Source: Isoetes taiwanensis (Eukaryota > Streptophyta > Lycopodiopsida > Isoetales > Isoetaceae). From it: a stretch of DNA of 64,000 nt. The first letter of the stretch is position 1. Every line of letters starts with the position of its first letter. The stretch lies in contig JAJEKV010000013.1 of NCBI GenBank assembly GCA_021234155.1, forward strand, positions 2,697,252 to 2,761,251. Reading direction: 5' to 3'. The translations under genes and the position numbers were made by a program. The notes below the pieces were generated by a model, which saw only the letters and a list, made by a program, of their open reading frames with translations, had not been told where the DNA came from and did no database searches. Below are positions 24,300 through 36,034 of this stretch, in pieces.

Positions 24300-25240
24300 A
24301 ACTGATATTGCCAGTCAAGGAAATATGAAGCACCTGCTGAAAATTATGCCTATAGTGCAAAGTGTGTATGGGGATGGATTTTGGAGGAGCCGGATTTGAA
24401 GCCACAGGCCATCAAACAAAGAAGAAGGAGCAGCCGACGTAGCAAGCCATCGCCTACATTTGCTTGACAATAAACAAGTGATTGAGAAAGTAGCCAAAGC
24501 CAAAATTGAGTTTAGGGTTCATCTAACAGCTGCCTCAGCTATGGCTGTGCCGAAAATCTCAAGACGGGACGATTTGCTGCCACCATGGTACCCGCCCTGA
24601 TCATTTCCACTCTTACCGCCAATGCAGTGATGGCTCTGCTACACACGCTCATGGTAAGCTGTTTCTATTGCATCTCTTTAGTTTTCCAGCAATACATGCT
24701 ATACAAATCTGAATCTGAATCTATTCGCTTCATCTTTGAAAAAAATCGAAGTGTTTACTCTGCAAACGACCCATCCTCTTGCCTTCTTCTAAACCAGAAA
24801 TGGACTCAAAGAATCAGCTGGATATTTCGTATTTTCTTAAAGCGCTTACCCTTGACTCTAGCGCCTGCAGACCTCTGTATATCCCATTTCATCTGCCGGA
24901 AATGGAATACCCTGGCTTCCTCTTCAGAAAAAGTTTTTACCTGTTTTGCTTGATGATTTTGTGCCTGATGGATTTGCATTGCGCGGAAATGCAGTATCCA
25001 GGCAAACCTTCTGCAATCTTGCAGGTACGGATTTGGCATCGCCGCCAACAGCTCCGCTACGATCTGTAAGATTCGGCGCTATGGCGGTGACTATGCGTTG
25101 TCGATTGAATCGCCGGAATAGGTCCGGGCTTTGCTTCAAAGCAAAGTAATAATTCCATCGCCCACCCACGTGTAGGACAAAGAAAATAGAAGAAAAAGAA
25201 GACGGAAATATTAGGAACCTATTTTTTCAAACAAAAAATC
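24300..25240. other. Mosaic region with coding-like but unrecognised stretches
   Basis: Contains a plus-strand stretch at 24585-24652 (TANAVMALLHTLM before a GTAAG) and further open frames to 25149 without recognisable domains. Higher GC than the flanks and lying between known gene fragments, it may hold more captured exons, but I cannot assign any. Confidence 0.3.
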
Positions 25241-25375
25241 ACACTGCTTTATATATGTTAGGATAAGTATTAAGCAAACTAAAGATAAAGATCATAAGTC
25301 AAACAATACATATACTAGGGGTGCCCTACATTAAGTATATCTATACAATGGAAATTATATGTGTATTATCTGAAC
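25240..25375 (-). repeat. Fragment of the dispersed repeat (inverted tail)
   Basis: 'ctaaagataaagatcataagtcaaac' through 'actaggggtgccctacattaag' is the reverse complement of 10500-10580 and 49670-49745, so a tail piece of the copy A/C family sits here on the opposite strand. Confidence 0.75.
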
Positions 25376-25784
25376 ATATATAAGTCAGTTTCCAATTTCT
25401 ATTTTCTGTTTTTGTCGTGGTTATTTTTTCCTGTTGCTTTTGTCGCCACGTTTTTTTGATAAATCCAATCCGTCGAACTCCGTCTAGGTTGTCGTATTGT
25501 GTCCACAACCTAAGCTATCGTTATCGTGTCCACAAGCTAAGCTATGGCGGTGTATAATCCCTGTCCACAAACTATGGCGGTGGATAGTCTGCATGTCTGG
25601 TTATTTGGCCTTGGCCGCCTGTATATAACTCGTAGATCTTGTGCACCTATAACTCTGAATAATTCTAAAACTGTGCTCGGATTTGCTCTGCATCAGTCCA
25701 GTCTGTAAGTTTTTGTGCATCTATCTGTTTTCTTGCATCTATCTGTAAGTTTTCTTGCATCAGTCCAGTCTATACCCTAAGATT

Positions 25785-26150
25785 CTGATATGATCCGGCG
25801 GCCCTTCCGGCCTGGAAGCTAAGCTCTGAAACCAAGCAGGCCATTGGAGACCCTGTTTGATCCCAAAATCTATAACATCTATTCGTTTCTGACCCTGGAA
25901 AGCTTGAAGAATAGCTTGATTTGCAGTAAAATGGCAGAATTTGATGTAGGGAGTTACATGATTTAGGATATGAAATGCTGCTGATAAATCTGCGGCCATG
26001 TTCTTGCAGCTCTGCAGGCAAGAGCCTCTGTAAATTACGCTGCAACTCTTTGCAAAGGGGTACCTTTCAGAGATACTAATTCACCCAATTGGGCCAACAG
26101 AGGATTTTACCAGACTTAAACTCTTTGTAGATACTGCTTCCATGCATGCA
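25785..26150 (-). pseudogene. GRAS-domain (DELLA/SCL-like) transcription factor fragment
   Basis: On the minus strand, [20 protein letters not shown] is followed by [20 protein letters not shown] and [18 protein letters not shown]. This is the VHIID core of GRAS proteins (VIDF, then QGLQWP). Just upstream in other frames QRVAA and FTEALAC match the preceding leucine-heptad region of DELLA-type members, so at least one frameshift and a stop lie between. About 110 of some 400 GRAS residues are represented. A pseudogene fragment within a run of unrelated minus-strand gene pieces. Confidence 0.8.
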
Positions 26151-26279
26151 AGTAGCGGATTTATAAGCTCTAATCCTGTTTCTAGCCCCTATTCCTTTGA
26201 TTCAGAGGTCGGATACCCTGTTTCTAGCCCTAAATCCCCTGTTTCTAAGCTAATTCTTCTCGATCCTCTGCTATCTCCG

Positions 26280-26398
26280 AATGATCTCCGTATGGCCTGA
26301 GTTTGGACAAGAGTGGGATTGGCCCAACCTAGAGCAACGCAAGCTTCCACAAGCTCATCGCAGATGCCCAGGTCCTTGAAGGACGGCGACTCCATGCA
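26280..26398 (-). pseudogene. DEAD-box RNA helicase N-terminal (Q-motif) exon fragment
   Basis: The minus strand reads SFKDLGICDELVEACVALGW then NPTLVQTQAI. This is the Q-motif region (F-x-x-LG, GW-x-x-P-T-x-x-Q) that precedes motif I in DEAD-box helicases. The closest fit I recall is the RH10/DDX47/Rrp3 type involved in ribosome biogenesis. The usual IQ is VQ and the following sequence diverges before the Walker A, so only one exon is present. It lies about 130 bp from the GRAS fragment on the same strand. Confidence 0.75.
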
Positions 26399-26399
26399 C

Positions 26400-27110
26400 T
26401 GTATAATCAAAATCGCTTAGGAAATAAAGTCAGAATGAAAAAACCATGCCTTTGCGCCTCTCAAAGTAGTAATGCTGGATCTAAAGGGCGATGTTGGCAC
26501 CAAAAGGAGCCTTCTGGTCTGCTACTATTGCAGCCGGATGATGAATGCTGATAGAAAACGTGTTGTACCAGAAAATGCGAAAACCCTGAGGTGGTAACCC
26601 TTTAGATCCTAATTCCAACACAGAAAAATTTGTCCCATAGAGCTCAATTAGCCCACCGACATGTTTTCGCAGAATCGGCTGGCAAATCAGATTGCATGAG
26701 CTTGGCTATGGCGGCAGAATAACTTACAATCAAACCTTAGCAAACACGGAACCAGTGTTGAATAAGAAATCCGGCAGATTTGGGAAGCTTAGAAGCAAGG
26801 TACAGAGCGAAACTCGCCCTGGCAAAAAGAATGCGGATAAATGAGAGCAAACTTCTATTTAAAAGGAAGATATGCCAGAACCGATTTTCCCAAAGCACTA
26901 TAGCTGCTCCAGAGAAAACTGCATCTGCACTTCCAATATACAGAAATAATTTTTGGCAAAGTTCCTGGAGCCACGCCATAGCTAGAAGACACAGCGGGAA
27001 GCTATGAAAAAATGGATGTGCAAAATTTCGTCCGTGGTTTCCTTTACTTTTCCCTTGCCACAATTATGAGTCATCAAAGCCATTAATTAATATCCATCTC
27101 AAAAAGTAAT
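26400..27110. other. Mosaic region, no assignable gene
   Basis: Open frames exist on both strands at 26737-27063, but neither shows a domain I recognise. It lies between the helicase and Ca2+-ATPase fragments, so it may be further captured or intronic sequence. Confidence 0.3.
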
Positions 27111-27114
27111 TTAC

Positions 27115-27212
27115 CTTCACAAGCAGCCGATTTTTACCAGCATTATCGCGAACAATAACGCCCATGGATTTCCGTGAGCGATCGAACTCCAAAAGTGCAA
27201 CCCTCTCCTGTC
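27115..27212 (-). pseudogene. ECA-type (P2A) Ca2+-ATPase exon fragment
   Basis: The minus strand reads [19 protein letters not shown] then [12 protein letters not shown] and ends at a GTAAAT donor (27115/27114). [15 protein letters not shown]...LLVK is the conserved nucleotide-binding-domain block of plant ER-type Ca2+-ATPases, just before KGA. About 32 codons are visible. No neighbouring ATPase exons are seen, so it is an isolated fragment. Confidence 0.8.
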
Positions 27213-27219
27213 TTCCGCT

Positions 27220-28690
27220 CCACCATTAGCAGCAGCCTGCGAAACTCATTATTGTCAGATTCTTTGAAAGCCAATGTACGAAAATTAACCTCCTCGTACA
27301 TGCATAAGAAAAGCAAGCGAAGAAAAATTATTACTTAATGTTACTATGGGATCCATCGCGGTAAATGTTGGTTGGACGACATGTTATACCCAGCCTTAAA
27401 TGGCAAAAAATCGGCTAAGTCCACAAAAACGCCGTGTGTTTTTTTTTGGCGTGGCTATAACATGTCAAACACACGGATATACCACGGATATGCCCGTGGG
27501 TATAACATGTCAGTGTCCGATATTTACTGGGCTCCGGCCTATGGGATGGTCAATAAAATCATTCTTCCCATGCCGCCCCGTGTTAAGTTTTCCTTGTGCT
27601 TCCTTAGATGGTATTCCCATTTTCTCCACTAGAACCTGTGCATAGCCACCACATAAGATAAGTAAAACGTCTCATATCAACATCCCTCTTCATCCAGGAC
27701 TTGCTCAAAATTTATTATCTGGCTCCAATAAATTAAGCAAACACATGCATTCAAAACCATATGCCAACTAGTACTCTATAAACTTATGATTTTGGTCAAT
27801 GTGGCTTGAATTCAAACACAGCATTTCGGCTCCAATATTCCACATGGACATTCGCAAACACAATAAACTATTGTCATAATCGGAAGAGAAAATAGAAGAT
27901 AGATTTGGCAGGAATTGGCAATGAACTGAACCTGAACCTATTAGCACATGTTAAAATAATATCCCTAATTGTCTGTCTCGCAACTTGTGCTTCAAATCTT
28001 TCATTTCTAGAATTTACTTGGCCATTTGACTTAATTCCAGGACGTTGTCTCATTCGAAACAATGATATTGAAATTTACTGAATATGGTTTAAGATAGTAC
28101 TTTTTGGAATATAATGTTGCACCACGCAATCATTTAGTCAGTCAAGAGTAGATTTAAGATACGATATTGCCAAAATAAAAAATAAAATAAAAATGATGAC
28201 AATAAAGAAAATCAAAATCAAAATTCAATCCTTAAAAGTCCATGGTCTTTGCTTAAATGCCTAAGTTTGCATTTCTCCATTCATGCAAAATCTAGATTAA
28301 TTTTTGGAATTTTTAATAGAAGACTAGTGCAACCCTCGCTTCCTCCTTCCGTTGTTCTTATATGCTCACAATACAAATGGAGATGTAGAGAGAGGTCTAA
28401 GGTGGATGTAAACGAGAAATAGTAGGGGAAAGGGATGCATAATAAGAGATGTTAGAAAAGTTTAGAATTTTGAATTCCATTCATATTATGCTCAATTGTA
28501 GCTAACACTATAATACACGCGTGTTCTCATCAATCCTTTGTGTTTTTTGTCTTCAGAAAATATCTTTGTGTTGGAAAGACGACACAATCAAAGCGGTATC
28601 AAGTGAGTTACTATCCCATATTGTTTTTTTATTTAACTTAAAGAGTTGGTACTTCAATATTCCATCAGTCAAATAGGAATTACCTAAAGT
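27220..28690. other. No gene recognised; presumed 5' flank of the Helitron
   Basis: 27420-27540 contains a twice-repeated 'tataacatgtca' segment. The rest is AT-rich and featureless. The Helitron's 5' TC end could not be pinpointed. Confidence 0.35.
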
Positions 28691-28698
28691 AAACAATC

Positions 28699-31600
28699 AT
28701 GAATGATAGTGATAGAGTCGCACAAAGAGATCTAGTTGAGAGATATAGAAAGAGAGCACGACAGAGAGAGCGCGCGCGCTATGCAAATTTGACTGAGGAT
28801 GATAGGGAGAGGATACGAGAAAGAACTAGAGGGTCTACGCACGATATTGGGGGACACTTTTTTGGTCTGCGACACTGGGTGCTTGTGAGGTGCTTTAAAA
28901 ACCATTTTCTTTGTATTTTGAAAAAAAAAATTCAAATTTTTTTTTAAATATTTTTCTCTAACACGCATTCATGTTTCGCCTTAGAATATAAAATTTCAGA
29001 CCAAACGGACTTATAAAAAAAAGATAAAAATAAACAAAGATATGTAAGTGGGGTGCTGGTGCTATGCTTGACGGACGCGAAATTGCCCCCCCAGTTTCGT
29101 GCGTAGGCCCTAGAGAGCGTGCAAGACAACGTCGAGCTAGAATAATAGAAGAAAAAAATACAGAACACATAGGTACAACTGTGGGTAAACAAGATAATAG
29201 TACGACTTTGAATAGTTTGATCGAAGAGTGTAACTTAGATTAGGCCAAAGAGAGTATGCAAAGAATACAATCTAAAAGAAGGGAACGTTATGCCAACTTA
29301 TCAGAAGAGGATAGAGAGAAGATACGTCAAATAGAAAGAGAACGCTACGCGAACCTATCCGAGGAGGATAGGGACAGGATACGACGTAGAAGAGTAGAAC
29401 GCTACATAAACTTATCTGCGGAGGATAGAGACATGATACGACGAATAGACAGAGAACGCCATACAAAGCTAACTGAGGATAGACTTATAGAGAGCTCCAT
29501 TGTAGATAACCGGTCCCTAGTTGCAAGTGATGGAAATGTAGCCGAAGAGAACAGAAGTTGTATGAATCAATGTCGTATTCAAAACCCCGAAGAAAATATG
29601 CATCAGCTAAACCAATTAATTATGGCGCCAACCCATACCCATGGTGAGCCATCTATCGTCTCTCCTATTAGAAACTCTCAAACGCTTGAAAACCCATTGG
29701 CTGTGAGAAATATTAAGCAACATTTAAGGCAAATAGCAAGAGAACGTGCAAGAATATTGCATTCTACTCGGGTTGGAGAAGAGCAATTAGAGGCTATTTG
29801 CTCAGTTTCAAATTTAGAAGTACGCGAACAAGGTTGTCTACAATCACAAACTCTTGAGATTTTGGACTCAAACTGCTCAAACATGAACACGATGCGCACA
29901 CCTAATGAAGAAGGTCCAATGATCAGAGGAGAAAGTCCTTCTGCACATTGGAGAGCTTGTGCACATCGCATGAACTTGACAATAAATCGTACATATGCTA
30001 TGTGTATATGGAATAAGAGATGCACTTATTGTCAAATTCCATTGTTAAATGTTGAAAGAAATGGCTTATGTTGCAATGAAGGAAGATGGCTATTGCCGCC
30101 ATTGCCTCCTATTCCTGCAGCACTATATGATCTCTACAACATACCAGAATTTGCAAAACTAGCAAGAAAGGTGAATAGATTATTTTGCTTTAGTGTACTT
30201 GGAGTAAGTGGTAAATTTGTAGATTTAGACTTTCCTTCATCCGTAACCATAACAGATCGAACATATCATCGACTACGCCCTAGTGGGGAAAACGGCCATC
30301 CAATACATTGGTACATATATGATGAGTCAGAGAGGTACACACAAGCTCGAGCTCAAAGCGTGCCATTTCAATGGATCGGTATCGTAGGTTTAGTTCTTGA
30401 TCAAGTAAATCCCTTTATTCGAAACCTTCGAACGATGGGAAGCATGCGCATGCCGTCCGCATATATAACTGTACAAGGAGCAACTGCTAGTGATGATATC
30501 GCAGCTATCGTGGATGTTAACAATACTGCTGACATTGCACCTAGAGTAGCTAGTTTTTGGGTGCGAAACGAAGGTGAACCAACCTTTGTGAACATACTTG
30601 ATCCTATGTATGAGCCATTGCAATATCATCTCATATTCCCGCATGGTACAATTGGTTGGGGACTCGGGAACGAACATGGTCTTACACAATTGCAATGGTA
30701 CATGACCAGATTGCTACATGAAGACCGATTCATCCAACTTGGTCGTCTATGTGGAGAATACTTGGTAGATATGTACTCAAGAGTCGAGGATGCTCGATTG
30801 AACTACTTTAGAACGCCGACATTTCGCAATAGAAGAATACAATATGACGAGGATTATTCAGAGCGAGAAAATGACGACCGAACTGACATTGTCTTGCCAT
30901 CGTCCTTTTTAGGAAGCCAACGATGGTGTTCTGTTCAGGTTGCTGATGCATTAGCTCTATCTAGAGCCAAAGGGCATCCAACTTTGTTTATCACTATGAC
31001 GACAAATACTGATTGGCCTGAAATAAAGGACACACTGAGAGCTGGACAGAATGCATCAGATGTCCCTATGATTGTGGTTCGTTGTTTCCATGGAAGATTA
31101 CAGCGATTAAAAGAGCTCCTTCATAAGTTTTTTCAGCAGATATCATATGTAATAACTGTCATAGAATTTCAAAAACGCGGATTGCCCCATTAACACCTCG
31201 TCCTCCGAACCGAGCCTGAGATACCTGTTGAGTGCATCGATGAGATTCCGTCGAATTACCTGCAGATCCAGTCCTTCGAGGGCAAGTTCAAAAATTTATG
31301 ATTCATAAGCATACTCATAGATGCTCGCCGGATGGCGCAACCTGTTGCTACAAATATCCGAAGGATATCACTCAAACGACATATCTCGACTCAAAGGGTT
31401 ATGTCCAGTATAGGAGAAGAACTATAGATGGTGTATGGGTGGTGCCATATAATGCATTCCTGCTCCATGAATTGGATTGCCACATTATGGTGGATATAGC
31501 ATCTACAGTACATATATTCTCATACCTTTATGGATACATATATAAAGGATTCGACAGCGGCAGCTTTCGAGTTACCCAAGAGAGGCATTCGTCATTCATA

Positions 31601-31855
31601 CCGTCGTCATTAAGCAATCAGCATGAAGAACATGCAGAAAGCTCGTCGAGAAACAATACTGAAGGAGAGCGTGTCACGGGTCAACCATCAGTAACGAAGA
31701 GTACCATAAATGGGTCATCAGAGAACATTTCATCTGATCAAGTTCCTAAAAGACCTCCCAGGGATGACATACAAGATTACTTGAGGGCACGGTATTTATC
31801 CGCAACGGAGGCGGCATGGAGGACACGGTCTACCATTACATCTACCACTGTCTAG
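28699..31855 (+). pseudogene. Helitron Rep (HUH nuclease) region of RepHel
   Basis: The N-terminus (28699-28830, then 29111-29470) holds at least five tandem copies of an RERYANLSEEDRERIRR-type module of about 20 residues. The Helitron_like_N/Rep part follows, with YEPLQYHLIFPHG, GLTQLQWYMTRLL, LFITMTTNTDWPEI and VVRCFHGRL. The HUH motif should read LPH-x-H, but the middle codon is TAA (31191-31193), leaving H-stop-H. Downstream pieces include HKHTHRCSPDGATCCYKYPK, VVPYNAFLLHELDCHI and SYLYGYIYKG (the two-Tyr region), and YLSATEAAWR. Other breaks are a TAG at 29239-29241 and a frame shift near 31300. Rep would nick and join DNA ends in rolling-circle transposition; this copy cannot. Confidence 0.88.
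28831..29110. mobile_element. 280-bp MITE inserted in the Helitron ORF
   Basis: Terminal inverted repeats GGGTCTACGCACGA (28831 on) and its partner ending ...TCGTGCGTAGGCCC (to 29110), followed by G-runs on both inner sides. TAGA is duplicated on each flank (28827-28830 and 29111-29114). Removing the MITE and one TAGA restores an uninterrupted, in-register stretch of the Helitron repeat domain. The 4-bp duplication does not match the common Tourist (3 bp), Stowaway (TA) or hAT (8 bp) classes. Confidence 0.85.
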
Positions 31856-31946
31856 CACACGATCATTGTTAGATCGATACTTTTTACGTTCTTTAGATGC
31901 TAGGTTTGATACGTTCACGTAGATTCAGTATTACGAACAACAGACA

Positions 31947-33610
31947 TTGATAGCGTTCAATTCTGCCTTGGTAGACGTACCTGAGAACTATGTAGAACAA
32001 GAACGAGAAGGATTCGTGACCAATATAGTGAAGAAAAGAGTGAGGCAGCCAATAGTTTGTAGAATACGATTGCTATTGCCTCGAGTGGGAGAGGCATTCT
32101 ATTTGAGACAAATTTTGCTGCACCGCCCTGCAAGGACATGGGATGAGCTGAAAATCGTTAATGGACAACAATATGAAACGTACCAGCAAGCTGCCGAGGC
32201 AGAAGGGTTGCTTGCGGCACATAACGAGGCTATATTAGTGATGGAAGAAGCTGCTTCCTTATCATTGAGTCCCACACAGTTGCAGTTTCTTTTTGCCATG
32301 TTACTGCTGGACCAAGGTCCAGCAATTGAGCTATGGAGCAGGTTCAAAGTACCAATGAGTGTTGACCTGCTAGACGAGTACCCAAATGATGAAACAATCG
32401 CTTTTAATGAATCCCTTCATTTAATCAACAACATTCTAACACAACATAGTACCAACATCATGGCATCTGGTCTCCAACTGCAGCCTCGTCTTGGAAGAGA
32501 TGTCATGCATGAATTGCGAAAATTTTCTGGTCATGGATGGTACTTAGATGAAGTAATGCAAATGATGAGCATAATGAAAAATGACCAACGGAAGATATAT
32601 AGTTTCGTTCGGGAATGGCTTGAATCCGTAGAAAGCAACCAACCTTTGTTCATCGATGGAAAGGCCGGCAGAGGTAAAACATTCCTTCTAAATTGCATAT
32701 GCCTATTGATACGAGGCAATCAAGGTATAGTTCTTCCATGCGGTACGACAGCATTAGCAGGTCTCCCATACCCAGGAGGACGAACAGCCCACTCGTTGTT
32801 CCAAATCCCCGTAGAAGAAAATAACGCAGGGCTTCATTCAATGATAGAACATGATTCTGGAGCAGCGGATCTGCTCATTGCAGCTAAGGTCATCATCTGG
32901 GATGAATTTCCAATGGCCAATAAAGCTGTCATAGAAAGTACCCATCATCTATTACAACGACTATGCAGGAACAATCTTCCCTTTGGAGGTAAGCATTTCA
33001 TTGCTTCTGGAGATTTTAGACAAGTCGCGCCTGTTGTAAAGGGAGGGGGGAGAAATGCAGCATATAATGCATCCATAAAATCCTCATCATTGTGGCAAAC
33101 TTTTCGTGTAATGAGATTGGAAGAGCCGATCCGTAACGCAGCTGACCCTGAACTAATGCGTTTCGTCGATCACATAGGAGAAAATTGGGAGGACCCGACA
33201 GTCTCACTAGATATATTTAATATAACTACTAGCATAGAAGATAGCATTGAATTTTTATATCCATGTGACATACTGCGAAATACAATTTCATGTAAGACAC
33301 GAAATACATTGTTGACAATTAACAAGAGTGTTGATAGCTTCAATGATCGCATTCTTGGTAGAGTTCCTAGTCCTGACAAATCGTATTATAGTCATGACCA
33401 CATCACCGAGCAAGATGAAATCATACGCGACCACCCTTATGCAACCTCTGATTTCCTTAATAACTTCACACATTCCGGAATACCCAACCATGAGCTGAAG
33501 CTTAAAGTAGGGGCCATATGCCGCATTATGAAACGGTTGGATATGGAAAAGGGTTTGGTAAAAAATGCGAGAGTTATGGTCGTGTCAATGCACGCAAAAT
33601 TTGTCATGGT
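31947..33610 (+). pseudogene. Helitron PIF1-like helicase, 5' part
   Basis: A long open frame of about 555 codons ends where the retrotransposon begins. Walker A FIDGKAGRGKT, then CGTTALAGLPYPGGRTAHS, Walker B VIIWDEFPM, and motif III IASGDFRQVAP are all intact, as is MRLEEPIRNA. These are the SF1B PIF1-family helicase motifs of plant Helitrons. The frame crosses the insertion site at ...KFVMV. The C-terminal motifs are found 13 kb downstream at 46725-47036. Less decayed than the Rep region. Confidence 0.92.
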
Positions 33611-35161
33611 TGTGACGTCCCCTACTCGTATACGGTGCCCTCACCGTATACAAACAGGAGTTCTTCCCCCACACCAGCTCCATGCTGATACAGGGCCCTC
33701 CACGTATCACTGCACCCGTAACGAGTCCCAGTGGGAAGAGTGAAGGTGTCATTCTACCCTGTCTCCCTCAGGGCCTACCTAGCTGCGGAAGCGTAAACAT
33801 ACATGTCAGTACTCAACATAATCCTCCATCCACCCAGAAGGGTGGTATATCAACATCTGCATAGACAATGGTCAGCACATCATATAGGGAATCCTACCCA
33901 AGGCTCAGACTCAAAGGGATGACTGACGGCTTGGGTCTCCGAGTTCATTGCGCATGTAATTCATGGCAATGGATTTGGCCGGCATAGGAACATGGCATAG
34001 GGTTGTCCACTCCATCCGCCCCTCCCGTGCACACTTTGCGAGTAGTAGGCTGAAAAGTGTCGGGACTGATCAGAGCCGGATGCATAGCCGGAGGGGCTAT
34101 TCCCCGGGTCATCATCCCGGTTCGATGGGGGCAGGTAGGGATCACTCCCTCCAGAGATCTACATGCTGACTCAAGGTGACTAGAGGGCCACTACCCGTAT
34201 TCGACTGAACCCACTGGAAAGTGTACACCACTTCACGGGTGTCGAGCCCATGCCTTACCCACACTCAGTGGTAAGCCATTAGGCCTAGTCACAATGATCC
34301 CCGGTAGGCTTTACATACCAGAGGGATCGTTCAAGAGTCAGAACATGAACCTCCTTCTCACCCGGCCGGCCCCTTCACCCCACAACTGTGTGTGGCTCTT
34401 GTACACAGGCCGAATCTACAGTGTGCTAGAGAGGCTACTCTAGGAGCATCAACTACAAGCTTTAGGGTCTCTACCCCCCTTCCCAATACAAGGAGTTCGC
34501 AGAGATACATCATCCAAATACATCACAGAAGAACTAAAGAACTAGATCTAATCATAGAGTTAGGTTCTTTAGTTAGTGTCCGAGATCTAAGATCTAGATA
34601 GCTGCTATGGGCAATTTAATAGTCTAAACCTACTGATTCTATGACTAGAAGACGGTTTAAGCTATTAAATTGACCAAATACCTGATCCTTGAGTGGCTCC
34701 TCCCGACCGAAGTTCAACCATCCTGGGCTCGAATTGGGGAACCGATGGCTAATTCGCCAAGGCGTCTCGGGAGGCGGTTTTTGGCTCTGGGGCAGCCAAA
34801 ACCGAGCTCTAAAACCCTAAGGACTAAAAAACTAGCAAGCTAGGGTTTTCCTACCCTAAATAGACATGGGGTTTAGGCTAGGGTTTCCAATTACCCATTT
34901 TGGCATGTGGGATAATTGGAAAGGCCCCACTTGCCTTTAATGGCTAGGTGGCAAAATATGCCAACATGGAAAGGTGTGCCCACATTAATGTGCACATGTG
35001 CACATTAATAATATATGAACACTCCTAGCAAGTTGCCCCTAGGGCTACTTTACCTGGCTATCCGTTGGCGCACACGCCGTCGATTGGAGTGGCGGTACGC
35101 GGCGTGATTTGGCAAGACAAAGATACGCCCCGGGACCGTATATCGCGGCTGGAACGCCACA
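33611..35161 (-). repeat. 3' LTR of the chromovirus
   Basis: 1,551 bp, the promoter-distal copy relative to the minus-strand element. Closely similar along its length to 45164-46719, with many short indels and substitutions. Confidence 0.93.
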
Positions 35162-35172
35162 TTCTCCCCACC
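35162..35172 (-). promoter_or_regulatory. Polypurine tract
   Basis: The minus strand reads GGTGGGGAGAA immediately before the LTR's TGTGGCG. This is the expected position and composition of a plus-strand priming PPT. Confidence 0.9.
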
Positions 35173-36034
35173 TTGAAATGATGTTGTCCCGCAAAGATCG
35201 TGGGTCTCCCCACCTTGGGATCTTCCTAATGCGCAACTGCAATCAACGTGATGCATACAATATAATAGTTATACATTTACCGGGATTACCCTAAGGTAAT
35301 ATTTTTTAAAACATTATCACGCCATCATACTATGGAATACTTAACAATTCATAACATCATTAAACAAGGTATTCGCTATCTCGGTTATTATGACATTAAG
35401 TTATACAAAATTTCAACATTTCATATCTATAATTATTGTTCGAGGTACTCTTCGTTTCCTTGCGACACATTCCAACAAAATTTGTGTTGCAAGTCTTCGT
35501 ACTTCGACCTCCTTGCCCTCCCGAGAGCTCTCACCGGCTCTTGTGTCGACACCACGTTAGTACCGTTTTAATTATTTAATAAATTTTTGGTTATATGGTG
35601 ACCACCCCACCTATCTACATGGATGCATGGCTAATCTCCCGGCGTAGGAAGAGGGTGAATCTTCCATTATGGCCGTGGAGACAGCGCCTATATGCCTATA
35701 TGCCGCTCATGCCTACACCCTAGTTGCCCGGGCGTGGAGGATAGGTCCTTCCCAGATATGGGACGTGAAGGCCCGATTCCTCCTATCAAAGCATATATGG
35801 GGCTAGAGGTGCTTTTCCTATCGATGCATTCCTTAATGACCTCTTTTCTCGAGGTCGTCTACTTTCGTGGGACAGAAGTAGACTTTCTAATCTACCTTCC
35901 ACTCGCCCAAGCGAAAACGCGGTCATGCCTACGTTGACATTACACCACGCCCTAGAGATCACCGTAGTGGTCTCATCATCGGTAACAACGCATCGACCCA
36001 TACCAAGCATAGGTGGCATCGAGATTAATCCTAA
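35173..36034 (-). other. Chromovirus 3' untranslated region
   Basis: About 860 bp between the chromodomain and the PPT. No domain recognised; the short frames here are not conserved-looking. Confidence 0.5.

Noticed and set aside
24585..24953. 122-codon plus-strand ORF as a membrane protein gene
   Set aside because: Only the first 20 or so codons before a GTAAG look coding; the rest reads through intron-like sequence.
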